Part shown: piece by piece, positions 40,900-48,979 of the stretch
Layout of the letters: every line of letters begins with the position of its first letter
How positions within the stretch are numbered: the stretch's first letter is position 1
Origin: Yinghuangia sp045039925
GTDB taxonomy: Bacteria; Actinomycetota; Actinomycetes; Streptomycetales; Streptomycetaceae
DNA length: 64,000 bases
Direction of reading: 5' to 3'
NCBI GenBank assembly: GCA_045039925.1
Contig: CP108400.1
Coordinates: 682,001-746,000 of the forward strand
Position numbers and translations under genes: made by a program
Notes under the pieces: generated by a model
What the model was told of the DNA's origin: nothing
Databases searched by the model: none
Seen by the model: the letters and a program-made list of their open reading frames with translations, nothing else

Positions 40900-41196
40900 T
40901 CAGCGCGGCGCCGCCGCGCCGGTCCGCACCGCGGCCATGACGCGCTCGACGGTCTCGGCCTTCTCCCCCACCGGCGCCGCGTACTCGATCGCGGTACGCG
41001 CGGCGTCGTCGCCGAGGGTACGCGCGATCGTCCACGCCGCGAGGTACTGCGACGCGAGGCAGCCGCCCGCGGTGGCGATGCGGCCCTCGGCGTGGAACGG
41101 CGCGTCCAGCACGGTCACCCCGCACTCCTCGAGCGCCGAGGCAATGAAGCCGTCGAGCTCGTTGATCCCGTCGAAGGTGACGACCGCGACCTGCAT
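40900..41196 (-). CDS. Internally deleted DJ-1/PfpI-family protein
   Basis: A 98-residue frame from ATG 41196 after GGGAG. Residues 1-23 (MQVAVVTFDGINELDGFIA) are the N-terminal strand of a DJ-1/PfpI protein. Residues 27-98 (GVTVLDAPFHAEGRIATAGGCLASQYLAAWTIARTLG ... APVGEKAETVERV) are its C-terminal third. Typical members have about 200 residues. Roughly 110 residues between them, including the nucleophile elbow with its conserved cysteine, are missing with the frame kept. The protein is very unlikely to be active, but its ribosome site and coupling to the MFS gene persist. Either a decayed gene or a leader for the transporter. Confidence 0.75.
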   Translation of the reverse strand: MQVAVVTFDGINELDGFIASALEECGVTVLDAPFHAEGRIATAGGCLASQYLAAWTIARTLGDDAARTAIEYAAPVGEKAETVERVMAAVRTGAAAPR

Positions 41197-41460
41197 GAGC
41201 CACTCCCGCACAAGGCCGACCGCGCCGGGAACCGCCCTCGCGGACGGCCTCCCGGACCGAGACCGGCGAGGACAATTGCGCCGCCAGTCTCACATGTCGC
41301 CTTTCGCCGGTCACCGGCCAATTCCGCAACGGTGGCCCGGAGGGCCGCGTCGCCGGGGCCGTGGGGCGGCAGGACCGCACAGCTGCTGCACGACTCCACA
41401 GCCGCACGGCCGAGCCGAACTTCCCGCGCGTACCCGCCCTGGGGGCACGCCGTCACGCCG

Positions 41461-42498
41461 TCAGACGGCGAACGCCGGGATCACCTCACGCCCGAACAGC
41501 CTTACCATCGGCGCGATTTCGTCGAACGTCCCGAGCGAGGCCTGCGCGACGCTGCCCGGCAGCCCGCCGCCGAAGGCGGCGTGCACGTGGGTGCAGCCGG
41601 TTGCGTCGGCGTACGCCCGGACCTGCGCGACCACGTCGTCCGGCGCCCCCCACAGCAGCCGGTCCGCGGCGATCTCCTCCGCCGAGACGTCCTCGCCCGC
41701 GTCGAGACGGGCGAACAGGGCCTTCTCGATGTCGTCCTCGGCCGACTCGCGCCAGTGCTCCATGAGGCCGCCGACATAGTGCGGCAGTACGTCACGGGCC
41801 ACCTGCTCGCGGTCGGTGCCGAGCCAGGCGTACCGGCGCAGGATCCAATCGGGCCGGGTGCCGTGCTCGGCGCAGGCGGCGCGGTAGACGTCCAGGCAGG
41901 ACTGGGCCTTGGCGAGGGACTGCACGGGTCCGCACAGCCACGCGTCGCCGAGGCGGGCGGCGCGCTCGACCGCCGCGTCCGCGACGCCCGCGACCCACAG
42001 GGGCGGATGCGGGTCCTGCACCGGGCGCGGGTGCACGGTCAGTTCGGGGAAGGACCAGAACCGCCCTTCGTAGCCCTGGTTTTCCGTCGTCCACACATGG
42101 CGGAGGATCTTCAAGGCCTCCTCCATGCGCGCGCCGCGCTGCCGGAACTCCGAGCCATGCACCTGGTATTCGAGCGGCCACCAGCCCATGCCGACGCCGA
42201 GCGAGACGCGTCCGCCGGAGATCTGGTCGATGAGCGCGACCTGCTCGGCGACGCGGATCGGGTTGTGCACGGGGAGTTGGAAGATGCCGGTGCCCACGCG
42301 CAGGGTGTCGGTACGCGCCGCGACGGCGGCCAGGAAGGTCAGCGGATCCGGCAGGTTCCCGGGCATGAAGTGGTGGTGGCCGATGGTCACGGTGGAGAAC
42401 CCGGCCTCTTCGGCGATGCGCGCGAGTTCGAACGTCTCGCGGTAGGGGTCGCGCGCTCCCGCGTCGAAAAGCAGCGGCAGGGACATCGAGAACTCCAC
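41461..42498 (-). CDS. LLM-class flavin/F420-dependent oxidoreductase
   Basis: A 345-residue enzyme from GTG at 42498, preceded by AAAGGGG. It opens with VEFSMSLPLLFDAGARDPYRETFELARIAEEAGFSTVTIGHHHF, and has DTLRVGTGIFQLPVHNPIRVAEQVALIDQISGGRVSLGVGMG, the luciferase-like TIM-barrel core. Actinomycete members use FMN or coenzyme F420 to oxidise or reduce small organic compounds. It is the second gene after an SDR oxidoreductase, 119 bp apart, and both are divergent from marR, suggesting a joint catabolic or detoxification step. Confidence 0.9.
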   Translation of the reverse strand: MEFSMSLPLLFDAGARDPYRETFELARIAEEAGFSTVTIGHHHFMPGNLPDPLTFLAAVAARTDTLRVGTGIFQLPVHNPIRVAEQVALIDQISGGRVSLGVGMGWWPLEYQVHGSEFRQRGARMEEALKILRHVWTTENQGYEGRFWSFPELTVHPRPVQDPHPPLWVAGVADAAVERAARLGDAWLCGPVQSLAKAQSCLDVYRAACAEHGTRPDWILRRYAWLGTDREQVARDVLPHYVGGLMEHWRESAEDDIEKALFARLDAGEDVSAEEIAADRLLWGAPDDVVAQVRAYADATGCTHVHAAFGGGLPGSVAQASLGTFDEIAPMVRLFGREVIPAFAV

Positions 42499-42555
42499 GG
42501 GTTCCCCTTTCCCGTCCGCGCGGGGCGGGCGGACCGAAGTTGATGGACCATCAGC

Positions 42556-42594
42556 ATGTGAGTCGGCGATGTGAGTCGGCGATGTGAGTCGGCG
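42556..42594. repeat. Three 13-bp tandem repeats between SDR and LLM genes
   Basis: ATGTGAGTCGGCG is present three times without a mismatch, followed directly by the 18-bp repeat pair. Confidence 0.9.
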
Positions 42595-42629
42595 GCCGGT
42601 CAGTGGACGAGGGCCGGTCAGTGGACGAC
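42594..42629. repeat. Two 18-bp tandem repeats spanning the SDR stop codon
   Basis: GGCCGGTCAGTGGACGAG is followed by a copy differing in the last base. On the minus strand each unit reads CAC-TGA, so the sequence after the SDR stop repeats the gene's last residues and a second in-frame stop. Confidence 0.9.
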
Positions 42630-43394
42630 GGCCGTCGTCCCGCCGTCGACGACGATCTGCGTGCCGGTGATGAAGCTCGCCTCCCGTCCCAGCAAGAACC
42701 GCACTGCTCCTGCCACTTCGTGGGGTCGTCCGAGGCGCTTCATCGGATTGCCGCCCTCCATCCGCGCACGCGTACCGGACTTCGCGAACGCGGCGGCGAG
42801 CATGGGGGTTTCGATGTATCCGGGGCAGACGGCGTTCACCCGGATGCCGTCCGTCGCGAGGGACGCGGCAAGCGAACGCGTCAGCCCGAGCATTCCGGCC
42901 TTGGCCGCACAGTAAGCGGGGTTCGCCGCGTTGCCGACGATGGCGTTGATGGACGCGACCCCGACGACCGCCGAGCCGTCGTGGCTCCGGAGGTCCCCCA
43001 GCATCGCGTGCGTGAGCAGGGCGTACGCACGCAGGTTGACGTCCACGACGGGCTCCCAGCTCACGGCGTCCAGGCCGTCCACGCCACGCCCGTCGACGAC
43101 GCCGGCGGCGTGCACCAGCCCGCCGAGGCTGCCGATTGCGCCCCGCGACGCGTCCAGCGCCGTGTCGTAGGCGTCGGCTTCCCGTACGTCGACGGCGAGG
43201 CCGACGGCCTTGGTCCCGCTCTCGGCGGCGATCCGCGCGGCCTGCGCCTCGGCCGCGTCGCCGTCGATGTCCCACAGAGCGACCGGACGACCGGCGGCCG
43301 CGAGGGCCTCGGCCGTCGCCAACCCGATCCCCGACGCGCCGCCGGTGACGACGACCCCGGTCGTGAGCATGTCGGTTTCGGGTGTGTGCGCCAT
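42618..43394 (-). CDS. Short-chain dehydrogenase/reductase
   Basis: A 258-residue classical SDR with ATG at 43394 preceded by GAGGGG. The NAD(P)-binding motif is TGGASGIGLATAEALAAAG, Asp in WDIDGD suggests NAD(H) preference, the Ser is in ASINAIVG, and the catalytic Tyr-x3-Lys is PAYCAAKAG. The C-terminal ITGTQIVVDGG is canonical. It is the first gene of an operon with the LLM oxidoreductase and is divergent from marR, which probably controls both. The alcohol or ketone substrate is unknown. Confidence 0.93.
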   Translation of the reverse strand: MAHTPETDMLTTGVVVTGGASGIGLATAEALAAAGRPVALWDIDGDAAEAQAARIAAESGTKAVGLAVDVREADAYDTALDASRGAIGSLGGLVHAAGVVDGRGVDGLDAVSWEPVVDVNLRAYALLTHAMLGDLRSHDGSAVVGVASINAIVGNAANPAYCAAKAGMLGLTRSLAASLATDGIRVNAVCPGYIETPMLAAAFAKSGTRARMEGGNPMKRLGRPHEVAGAVRFLLGREASFITGTQIVVDGGTTAVVH

Positions 43395-43569
43395 GGTGGT
43401 CCGCCCCTCGTCCAGATCGGTGGTGGTGGGTGTTGCCGTGATGCACCGCGCCGCGCCGCGAAGCGACTCCTCCCGGAACGCCGCGCCCCCCGTGTCGGCG
43501 CCCCCGTGTCGGCGCCCCCGTGTCCCGAGCCCCGAGCCCCCGTCCCGGCATCGTTGTCTAGCATCTAAT

Positions 43570-43587
43570 TTGCGTGATATCAATCAA
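43570..43587. promoter_or_regulatory. MarR-type operator
   Basis: TTGCGTGATATCAATCAA is a dyad with TTGNNTGA half-sites around GATATC. It lies five bases before the marR start and 175 bp from the divergent SDR start; it is the most AT-rich patch of the region. Confidence 0.7.
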
Positions 43588-43592
43588 CTATT

Positions 43593-44081
43593 ATGGAAAA
43601 AACGACCTCCGGTACGCCGTCCCGCGGCGCACGCGGCCAGTCGCTGGAGGATGTGCACCGCGCCCTGGAGGCGCTGCTCGCGTCCACCCGCGGTGCCCGT
43701 CTGCACCGCGAACTGGCGGCGCGCGCAGGCGGGTCACTGACCCGGGCCGAGTCGTTCCTGCTGGGCAACATCGTGTCGTACGGCCCGCTGCGCCTGTCCG
43801 CGCTGGCCGAACTGACCGGCCAGGACCGCTCGATCACCAGTCGGCAGGTCGACATCCTGATCAAGGCGGACCTGGTCCACCGCACGCCCGATCCCGACGA
43901 CGGCCGCGCCCATCTGCTCGGCCCGACCGAAGCCGGCCGGCGCATGTCCCGCAACCTGCGCGCGGTGTGGTCGACGTGGCTCCAGGAGTCGCTCGGCTCC
44001 TGGTCCGACGCCGACCTCGCGCACCTCGCCGGGTTGATGTCGCGCCTGGGCCACGACCTCCGGGCCACGAAAGAGCCGTGA
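43593..44081 (+). CDS. MarR-family transcriptional regulator
   Basis: A 162-residue winged-helix regulator starting MEKTTSGTPS. DNA-binding residues are at LTRAESFLLGNIVSYGPLRLSALAELTGQDRSITSRQVDILIKADLVHRTPDPDDGRAHLLGPTEAGRR, with the wing Asp-Arg pair (DDGRAH). The ATG lies just after a palindromic operator and lacks a clear ribosome site. It probably represses itself and the divergent SDR-LLM operon until a phenolic or similar ligand binds. Confidence 0.92.
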   Translation: MEKTTSGTPSRGARGQSLEDVHRALEALLASTRGARLHRELAARAGGSLTRAESFLLGNIVSYGPLRLSALAELTGQDRSITSRQVDILIKADLVHRTPDPDDGRAHLLGPTEAGRRMSRNLRAVWSTWLQESLGSWSDADLAHLAGLMSRLGHDLRATKEP

Positions 44082-44156
44082 CCCGGCCGCCGCGTCCGGT
44101 CGTCGTGGGCAGCCGCCGTGTGCCACTGCCGTCTGGGGTCGTCGCGTCGGTCGTCG

Positions 44157-44819
44157 TCAGGGCTCGCTGCGGATGGCGCGGTCCGCGATGGCCCTGATGG
44201 TCTCGTGCACGACGGCGGGGTCGTAGCCCACGCCCTCGTAGCGCACCAACACGACCTTGGCCCCGTGCCGGACGACCACCGCGCCGAGCGTCGGACCGTA
44301 CTCGCTGCCGGGCTCGAAGCAGTCCACCATCGCGAAGTCGGGCTCGGTCACCGGAGGTTCGGAGCACGTCGAGGCGACTGTCCCGATGCGCGCGGACTGG
44401 TACTCGGCCTTGGCCTGCTCCTCGCCGCTGCGCGCGGCAGGACCCTGTTTCTCGTCCTTCTTGGCGTCGGCGAAGCTCGTCCACTCGATCCGGAGCGTCC
44501 CCCACCGGGGGCCCTGCTTGGCGGACTCGCCGGCGGCTGATTCGCAGTAGGCGCTGGACGAACCGCTGCCGCTGTGGGTGTCGTCGGACGTGGGCGGGCC
44601 CACCCCCAGCGCCGACAACTCCTCCTGCTTCACCAGGTCGCAGGGTACGTCCGGTGCCTTTGCGGCCGCCTTGGTGCTACTCGCCTCTCCGCAGCCGGGC
44701 AGCACCAGCACGAGGGCCGAAGCCATCCCGATCGCCACCCACTTGCCGGTCTCTCGGTACGTTCCGGTTCTTACGGTCTTGCCGGTGTATCCGATTTTTC
44801 CGCGCGCGGAACGGCGCAT
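44157..44819 (-). CDS. Lipoprotein, DUF3558-like
   Basis: A 220-residue lipoprotein. The basic N-terminus (about 28 residues; a start at MASALV would be shorter) leads to AIGMASALVLVLPGC with the lipobox LPGC. The mature part (DVPCDLVKQEELSALGVGPPTSDDT ... YCESAAG ... RIEWTSF) follows the actinomycete DUF3558 pattern, including the paired cysteines of CDLV and YCES. These lipoproteins are exposed outside the membrane and their function is unknown. The gene is single, converging with marR across 75 bp. Confidence 0.75.
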   Translation of the reverse strand: MRRSARGKIGYTGKTVRTGTYRETGKWVAIGMASALVLVLPGCGEASSTKAAAKAPDVPCDLVKQEELSALGVGPPTSDDTHSGSGSSSAYCESAAGESAKQGPRWGTLRIEWTSFADAKKDEKQGPAARSGEEQAKAEYQSARIGTVASTCSEPPVTEPDFAMVDCFEPGSEYGPTLGAVVVRHGAKVVLVRYEGVGYDPAVVHETIRAIADRAIRSEP

Positions 44820-44980
44820 CGAACCCCCTCCCAGCCAGGTGGCGCCACAGCATGCCAGTCACCGCGCTGATGACGAAAGTCCTTGTCCGCGAAGCGAAAC
44901 CGTTGGCTGCATAGGTGTGTTGGGCACCTTCCGGACGCGCCTCCGGAAAGCACCTCCGAGAACGGCCGTTCGGGTCGGCG

Positions 44981-45008
44981 CTCAGGCCTCAGGCCTCAGG
45001 CCTCAGGC
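44981..45008. repeat. Four 7-bp tandem repeats spanning a methyltransferase stop codon
   Basis: CTCAGGC is repeated four times exactly. On the minus strand each unit is GCCTGAG, and the last (45002-45008) supplies the TGA of the gene at 45003. Confidence 0.93.
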
Positions 45009-45725
45009 GCGCTGCCACACCATGGCCTGCGCGAAGCCGAGGTCGGTGAACCGTGCTCCCGGGAAGACCGCGCCGTACCTGCGCTCGTACTGCGTCCGGG
45101 TCAGATAGCGGTCGCTGAGCAGGTGGGCGAGCCATGCGCGGCTGGTGCGGAAGCGGTAGAGCCACCAGGCGTCGCGCGTGCCGAGGCGGGCGATGTCGCG
45201 CGGCAGCTCGTACGCCGCACCCGTGAGGTACGCCCAGCGCGCGGGCGTCCCCTGGGCCGCGACGTTGTCGACCAGAATCGCCGTGCCGCCGGGGCGGACC
45301 AGCGCACGCAGGTGCTCCAGCGCCTTGTCGAGGTCCGGTACGTGGTGCAGCGTCGCCATGCTCACGACCAGGTCGAAGCCCGCGTCGTCGCAGATGTCGT
45401 GCAGGTCGATCGCCTGGTACCTGACCCGGTGGTGCGAGCGCCGGAGCCGTGCGGTCTCGATGAGCGCGCGGCTCAGGTCGGCGGCGACCACCTCGTCGTA
45501 CGTGTCGGCGAGCGCGTGCGCGTGGCGCCCCGACCCGCAGCCGGCGTCGAGCGCCCGGCCGCCGGCGGGCGCGAGGTCCGCTATCTGGGCTTCGAGCCAC
45601 TCCCCCAGCGGGTCGTGCAGGTCCGAGTAGCGGTCGTAGTCGCCGGCGAAGGTGTCGAACGACTGGGGATCCGCGTACCCGCCGAGCATCCCGTACTGCC
45701 CCTCTGTGCGCTCGCCTCTTGACAT
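45003..45725 (-). CDS. Class I SAM-dependent methyltransferase
   Basis: A 240-residue enzyme from ATG at 45725 after a GGGGG ribosome site. SAM-binding motif ALDAGCGSGRHAHALADTYDEVVAADLS is at about residues 58-85, with the D-x-V-x-S-x-x-TLHHV motif at FDLVVSMATLHHVPDLDKALEHLRALVRPGG. It belongs to the UbiE/Methyltransf_11 group that methylates small molecules. It is divergent from the enoyl-CoA hydratase gene across 98 bp, which contain a TGATC-N8-GATCA dyad (about 45752-45769). Its stop is embedded in a heptamer repeat. Confidence 0.9.
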   Translation of the reverse strand: MSRGERTEGQYGMLGGYADPQSFDTFAGDYDRYSDLHDPLGEWLEAQIADLAPAGGRALDAGCGSGRHAHALADTYDEVVAADLSRALIETARLRRSHHRVRYQAIDLHDICDDAGFDLVVSMATLHHVPDLDKALEHLRALVRPGGTAILVDNVAAQGTPARWAYLTGAAYELPRDIARLGTRDAWWLYRFRTSRAWLAHLLSDRYLTRTQYERRYGAVFPGARFTDLGFAQAMVWQRA

Positions 45726-45823
45726 CGCGCCCCCGTACCGGTGCGCTTGGCCGTGATCATTGACACGATCAAGAACACCTGACCCACCCTCAGTTCTTCC
45801 CGACCGCCCGAGGATGCCGCCCC

Positions 45824-46627
45824 ATGTCGTTCGTGCTCATCGACAAGCCGCGCCCGCACGTCACCCTCATCACCCTCAACCGCCCGGAGCGGATGAACGC
45901 GATGGCGTTCGACGTGATGGTCCCCTTCCGTGAGGCCCTTGAGGAGGTCAGTGCCGACAACGATACGCGGGTGGTGGTGATCACCGGTGCGGGGCGTGGC
46001 TTCTGCTCCGGGGCCGACCTGGAGAGCTCGGGACGGATCCCCGGGATCAAGGGGCTGACGCGTACGAGCATCGCCCGCAGGTCGATGGAGATCCTCGACG
46101 ACGTGATCCTGGGCCTGCGCAAAATGCACCAACCGGTCATCGGCGCGATCAACGGTGCGGCGATCGGCGGCGGGTTCTGCCTCTCGGTGGCGACCGACAT
46201 CCGCATCGCGTCGGAGGCCGCGTACTTCCGTGCCGCCGGCATCAACAACGGGCTCACCGCGACCGAGCTCGGCATCAGCTACCTGCTGCCGCGGGCGATC
46301 GGGTCGTCGCGCGCGTTCGAGATCATGCTGTCCGGCCGCGACGTCGAGGCGGCCGAGGCCGAGCGCATCGGCCTCGTCTCGCGCGTGGTGCCCGGCGAGA
46401 AGCTGCTCGACGAATGCTTCGACCTCGCGGAGCGCATCATCGGGTTCAGCCGCGTGGGCGTCGAGGTCACGAAGCGCATGCTGTGGTCCGGCCTGGAGGC
46501 CGGGAGCATGCACGCGCACATGGAGGCCGAGGGGCACGCGCAGCTGTACGTCCGGCTCACGACGCAGAACTTCGAGGAGGCGATCATCGCGCGGAGGGAG
46601 AAGCGCGTGCCGGAGTACAAGGACTGA
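45824..46627 (+). CDS. Enoyl-CoA hydratase/isomerase family protein
   Basis: A 267-residue crotonase-fold enzyme starting MSFVLIDKPRPHVTLITLNRPERMNAM. The oxyanion-hole segments are GAGRGFCSGADL and GAAIGGGFCLSVATDIRIAS. The first catalytic Glu position of classical hydratases (GGGCE) is Cys here, while the later TELGISYLLPRAIG segment keeps a Glu, so hydratase, isomerase or hydrolase activity are all possible. It acts on acyl-CoA esters in the cytoplasm. The gene is single, followed by 14-bp tandem repeats. Confidence 0.9.
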   Translation: MSFVLIDKPRPHVTLITLNRPERMNAMAFDVMVPFREALEEVSADNDTRVVVITGAGRGFCSGADLESSGRIPGIKGLTRTSIARRSMEILDDVILGLRKMHQPVIGAINGAAIGGGFCLSVATDIRIASEAAYFRAAGINNGLTATELGISYLLPRAIGSSRAFEIMLSGRDVEAAEAERIGLVSRVVPGEKLLDECFDLAERIIGFSRVGVEVTKRMLWSGLEAGSMHAHMEAEGHAQLYVRLTTQNFEEAIIARREKRVPEYKD

Positions 46628-46674
46628 CGAGGCTGCGGAAGTCGTTCGGACGTCGGCTCCGCTGCGTGGCGGGG

Positions 46675-46758
46675 CCGACGTACGGGGGCCGACGTACGGG
46701 GGCCGACGTGCGGGGACCGACGTGCGGGGACCGACGTGCGGGGACCGACGTGCGGGCA
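46675..46758. repeat. Six 14-bp tandem repeats in a convergent intergenic gap
   Basis: Units CCGACGTACGGGGG (two), CCGACGTGCGGGGA (three) and CCGACGTGCGGGCA (one). The gradient of variants suggests stepwise slippage or unequal crossing-over. Located between the enoyl-CoA hydratase and EamA genes. Confidence 0.93.
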
Positions 46759-46776
46759 CCGACCGGGGGGGCGTCG

Positions 46777-47766
46777 TCAGGCGCCTGATGTGCCGGAGGT
46801 GCCAGACGTGCCAGAGGTCGCGAGCGGCCGCCGAGAGTCGACCTGCTCCGCGGCCGGAATCGAACCGGGACCCGGATCGGACGGAAGCAGTACGTCCACA
46901 CGCACCGCCTTCCGGGGACGGGTCGCGAGCCACGATCCGGCCAGGATCAACGCCGTACCGCCGGCGATCGACGCGCTCAGCTTCTCGTCGAGGATCAGTA
47001 CGCCGAGCAGCACCGCGACGACCGGGTTGAGGTACGTGATGAGCGCGGCCCGCCCCGCCCCCGCCTCGGCGATGAGCGCGTAGAACGCCAGGAACGCGAG
47101 CGCGGTGCAGATCAGGCCGAGCGCCGCCAGCGACCCCGCGACCTCGGCGCTCGGCAGCGACGCGGGCGCGGTGGCGACCGCGAGCGGCATGAGGACGATC
47201 GTGGTGATGCTCATCGTCGACGCGGCCAGGGCCACCGGCGGCACGTCGGACAGGTGGCGCTTCACGATCAGCGTGGCGCCCGCGTACCCGAGGGTCGCCA
47301 GCAGGACCATGCCGGCCCCGAGCAGGCCGAGGCGGTCGCCGGTCAGGTCGAACCCGACCAGGGTGCCGACGCCGCCGAGGCCGACGGCCAGGCCGACCGC
47401 GCGGAGCCCGGTGACGCGCTCGGACGCGTCGGCCTTCAGCGCGATGATCGCGATCATGATCGGCTGGGCGGCGATGAGCAGTGCGGTCAGCGAGGACGAG
47501 ATGTGCACCTCGCCGTAGGTGATCAGCAGGAACGGCCCCGCCACGTGGGTGAGCGCCAGGAGGAACACGATCCGCACGCGCCCGCGCAGCGTGCCGAACG
47601 CCCGGCGGTGCAGCGCCAGCGGCACCAGGACGGCGGCGGCTATCGCGGTGCGCGTGACCACGACTACCGGCGCCGAGACCTCCTCGACGGCGATCTTGAT
47701 GAACAGGTACGACATGCCCCAGACGACCGACATCGCTGCGAAGAGCGCCCACGCCTTCTTTGTCAT
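46777..47766 (-). CDS. EamA/DMT-family transporter
   Basis: A 329-residue protein with ten predicted membrane segments in two EamA repeats (FAAMSVVWGMSYLFIKIAVE ... SSLTALLIAAQPIMIAIIAL; AGATLIVKRHLSDV ... TYLNPVVAVLLGVLILDE). Proteins of this family export amino acids or other metabolites. The C-terminal tail ends with a repetitive GTSGTSGTSGA and is probably cytoplasmic. It is divergent from a lysR gene, whose product likely controls it through the dyad between them. Confidence 0.92.
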   Translation of the reverse strand: MTKKAWALFAAMSVVWGMSYLFIKIAVEEVSAPVVVVTRTAIAAAVLVPLALHRRAFGTLRGRVRIVFLLALTHVAGPFLLITYGEVHISSSLTALLIAAQPIMIAIIALKADASERVTGLRAVGLAVGLGGVGTLVGFDLTGDRLGLLGAGMVLLATLGYAGATLIVKRHLSDVPPVALAASTMSITTIVLMPLAVATAPASLPSAEVAGSLAALGLICTALAFLAFYALIAEAGAGRAALITYLNPVVAVLLGVLILDEKLSASIAGGTALILAGSWLATRPRKAVRVDVLLPSDPGPGSIPAAEQVDSRRPLATSGTSGTSGTSGA

Positions 47767-47789
47767 GCCTCGATCCTCGTCGCGTATCG

Positions 47790-47808
47790 TCGACAGCAGA
47801 AGTGTCGA
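47790..47808. promoter_or_regulatory. LysR-type box between eamA-like and lysR genes
   Basis: TCGACA-N7-TGTCGA is a perfect inverted repeat centred in the 70-bp gap between divergent starts, with the T-N11-A spacing expected of LysR-type regulators. Confidence 0.65.
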
Positions 47809-47836
47809 ACTGCTTCACGGGTGTTAAGGGGATCTG

Positions 47837-48748
47837 ATGATCGACGTGCACCGTCTGAAGATCCTCCGCGAGGTGTCGGCGCAGGGCAGCTTCGCGAAGG
47901 CGGCGGCGTCCCTGCTGCTCACGCCGTCCGCGGTCTCGCAGCAGGTCGCCGCCCTCGAGCGGTCCCTCGGGCGGCCGGTGGTGGAGCGCAGCACGCGTGG
48001 GGTCACGCTGACGGAGTCCGGGCGGGTGCTGGTCGAGGCGGCGGAGACGGTGGCCGCCGAGCTGGCGGCGGCGCAGGATCGCATCGACCGGCTTGCGGAG
48101 GGGCGTACCGGGAGGCTGAGCGTGGCGACGTTCACGAGCGCCGGGCAGGCGCTGCTGCCGCCCGCGCTGATCGCGTTGAACGCTTCCCACCCGGACGTCG
48201 AGCTGACCGTGGCGGAGGCGGAGCCGGAGGACGCCGTCGAGCTGCTCCGGGCGGGGCGGGCGGACCTGGGGCTGACGTACCACTTCGGGCACGCGCCGGC
48301 GACGCCGCGGCTGACGCTCATGCCGCTGATGAACGAGCAGATCTGGCTGGTGCTGCCGCGGGGCCACCGGTTGGCGGGGCGGCGTGCCGTACGCATCGCC
48401 GAACTCGCGGACGAACGCTGGATCGACGGGTGCGGCGCGGCGGGTGCCCCGCTGGCCCGGGCTTCCGGGATGGCGGGCTTCCAGCCGTCGGTGGTCTGCA
48501 CGAGCACCGACTACTTGTTCACGCAGTCGCTCGTGGAGGCCGGTGTGGGCGTCGCGCTGATCCCGCGGATCGCGCTGGCGACGCACCGCGCGGGCTTGGC
48601 CTTCGTACCGCTCGAACACCCGCGCCCGACACGGCACATCGGCGTCGTGACGGCACGGCGGCGGTGGGCGCAACCGCTGGTCGACGCGCTGGTGGAGGCG
48701 CTGCGGGACGCGGTGCACACGATCGCGGCGGATCCGCGGGACGGCTGA
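47837..48748 (+). CDS. LysR-family transcriptional regulator
   Basis: A 303-residue regulator starting MIDVHRLKILREVSAQGSFAKAAASLLLTPSAVSQQVAALERSLGRPVVERSTRGV, the standard LysR winged helix, followed by a periplasmic-binding-protein-like effector domain (RLSVATFTSAGQALLPPAL ... DLGLTYHFGH ... VEAGVGVALIPR). It is divergent from the EamA transporter gene. By analogy with such pairs it would induce the transporter in response to its substrate. Confidence 0.94.
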   Translation: MIDVHRLKILREVSAQGSFAKAAASLLLTPSAVSQQVAALERSLGRPVVERSTRGVTLTESGRVLVEAAETVAAELAAAQDRIDRLAEGRTGRLSVATFTSAGQALLPPALIALNASHPDVELTVAEAEPEDAVELLRAGRADLGLTYHFGHAPATPRLTLMPLMNEQIWLVLPRGHRLAGRRAVRIAELADERWIDGCGAAGAPLARASGMAGFQPSVVCTSTDYLFTQSLVEAGVGVALIPRIALATHRAGLAFVPLEHPRPTRHIGVVTARRRWAQPLVDALVEALRDAVHTIAADPRDG

Positions 48749-48979
48749 CGGGGGTTCGCCGGGGCGGGCGCGGCGGCGTTCCTACTCCGAATGCGGCTCG
48801 GGCTTCGGGGTGGTGCCGGTGCCGAGCGCCCTGGGAGTTACGCCGATGGGCTTATCGGACGAAGCCGTCGTGGGCGGGGTCAACCGAGTGGATTTCCTGC
48901 TCCGCCCGGGTGACCGGGCGCTGCCCATGTGCGTGGCGGCGCCGTTGCGTATGGCAGACGCCTCGCAGGAGGTCTGCCC

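Noticed and set aside
46675..46758. Possible CRISPR array
   Set aside because: Units are 14 bp and directly adjacent, with no spacers; the same applies to the arrays at 36287, 42556, 44981 and 63265.
45581..48718. Frame of over 1000 codons on the minus strand
   Set aside because: Runs antisense to the enoyl-CoA hydratase and lysR genes and through the eamA-like gene in the wrong frame; the product is low-complexity.
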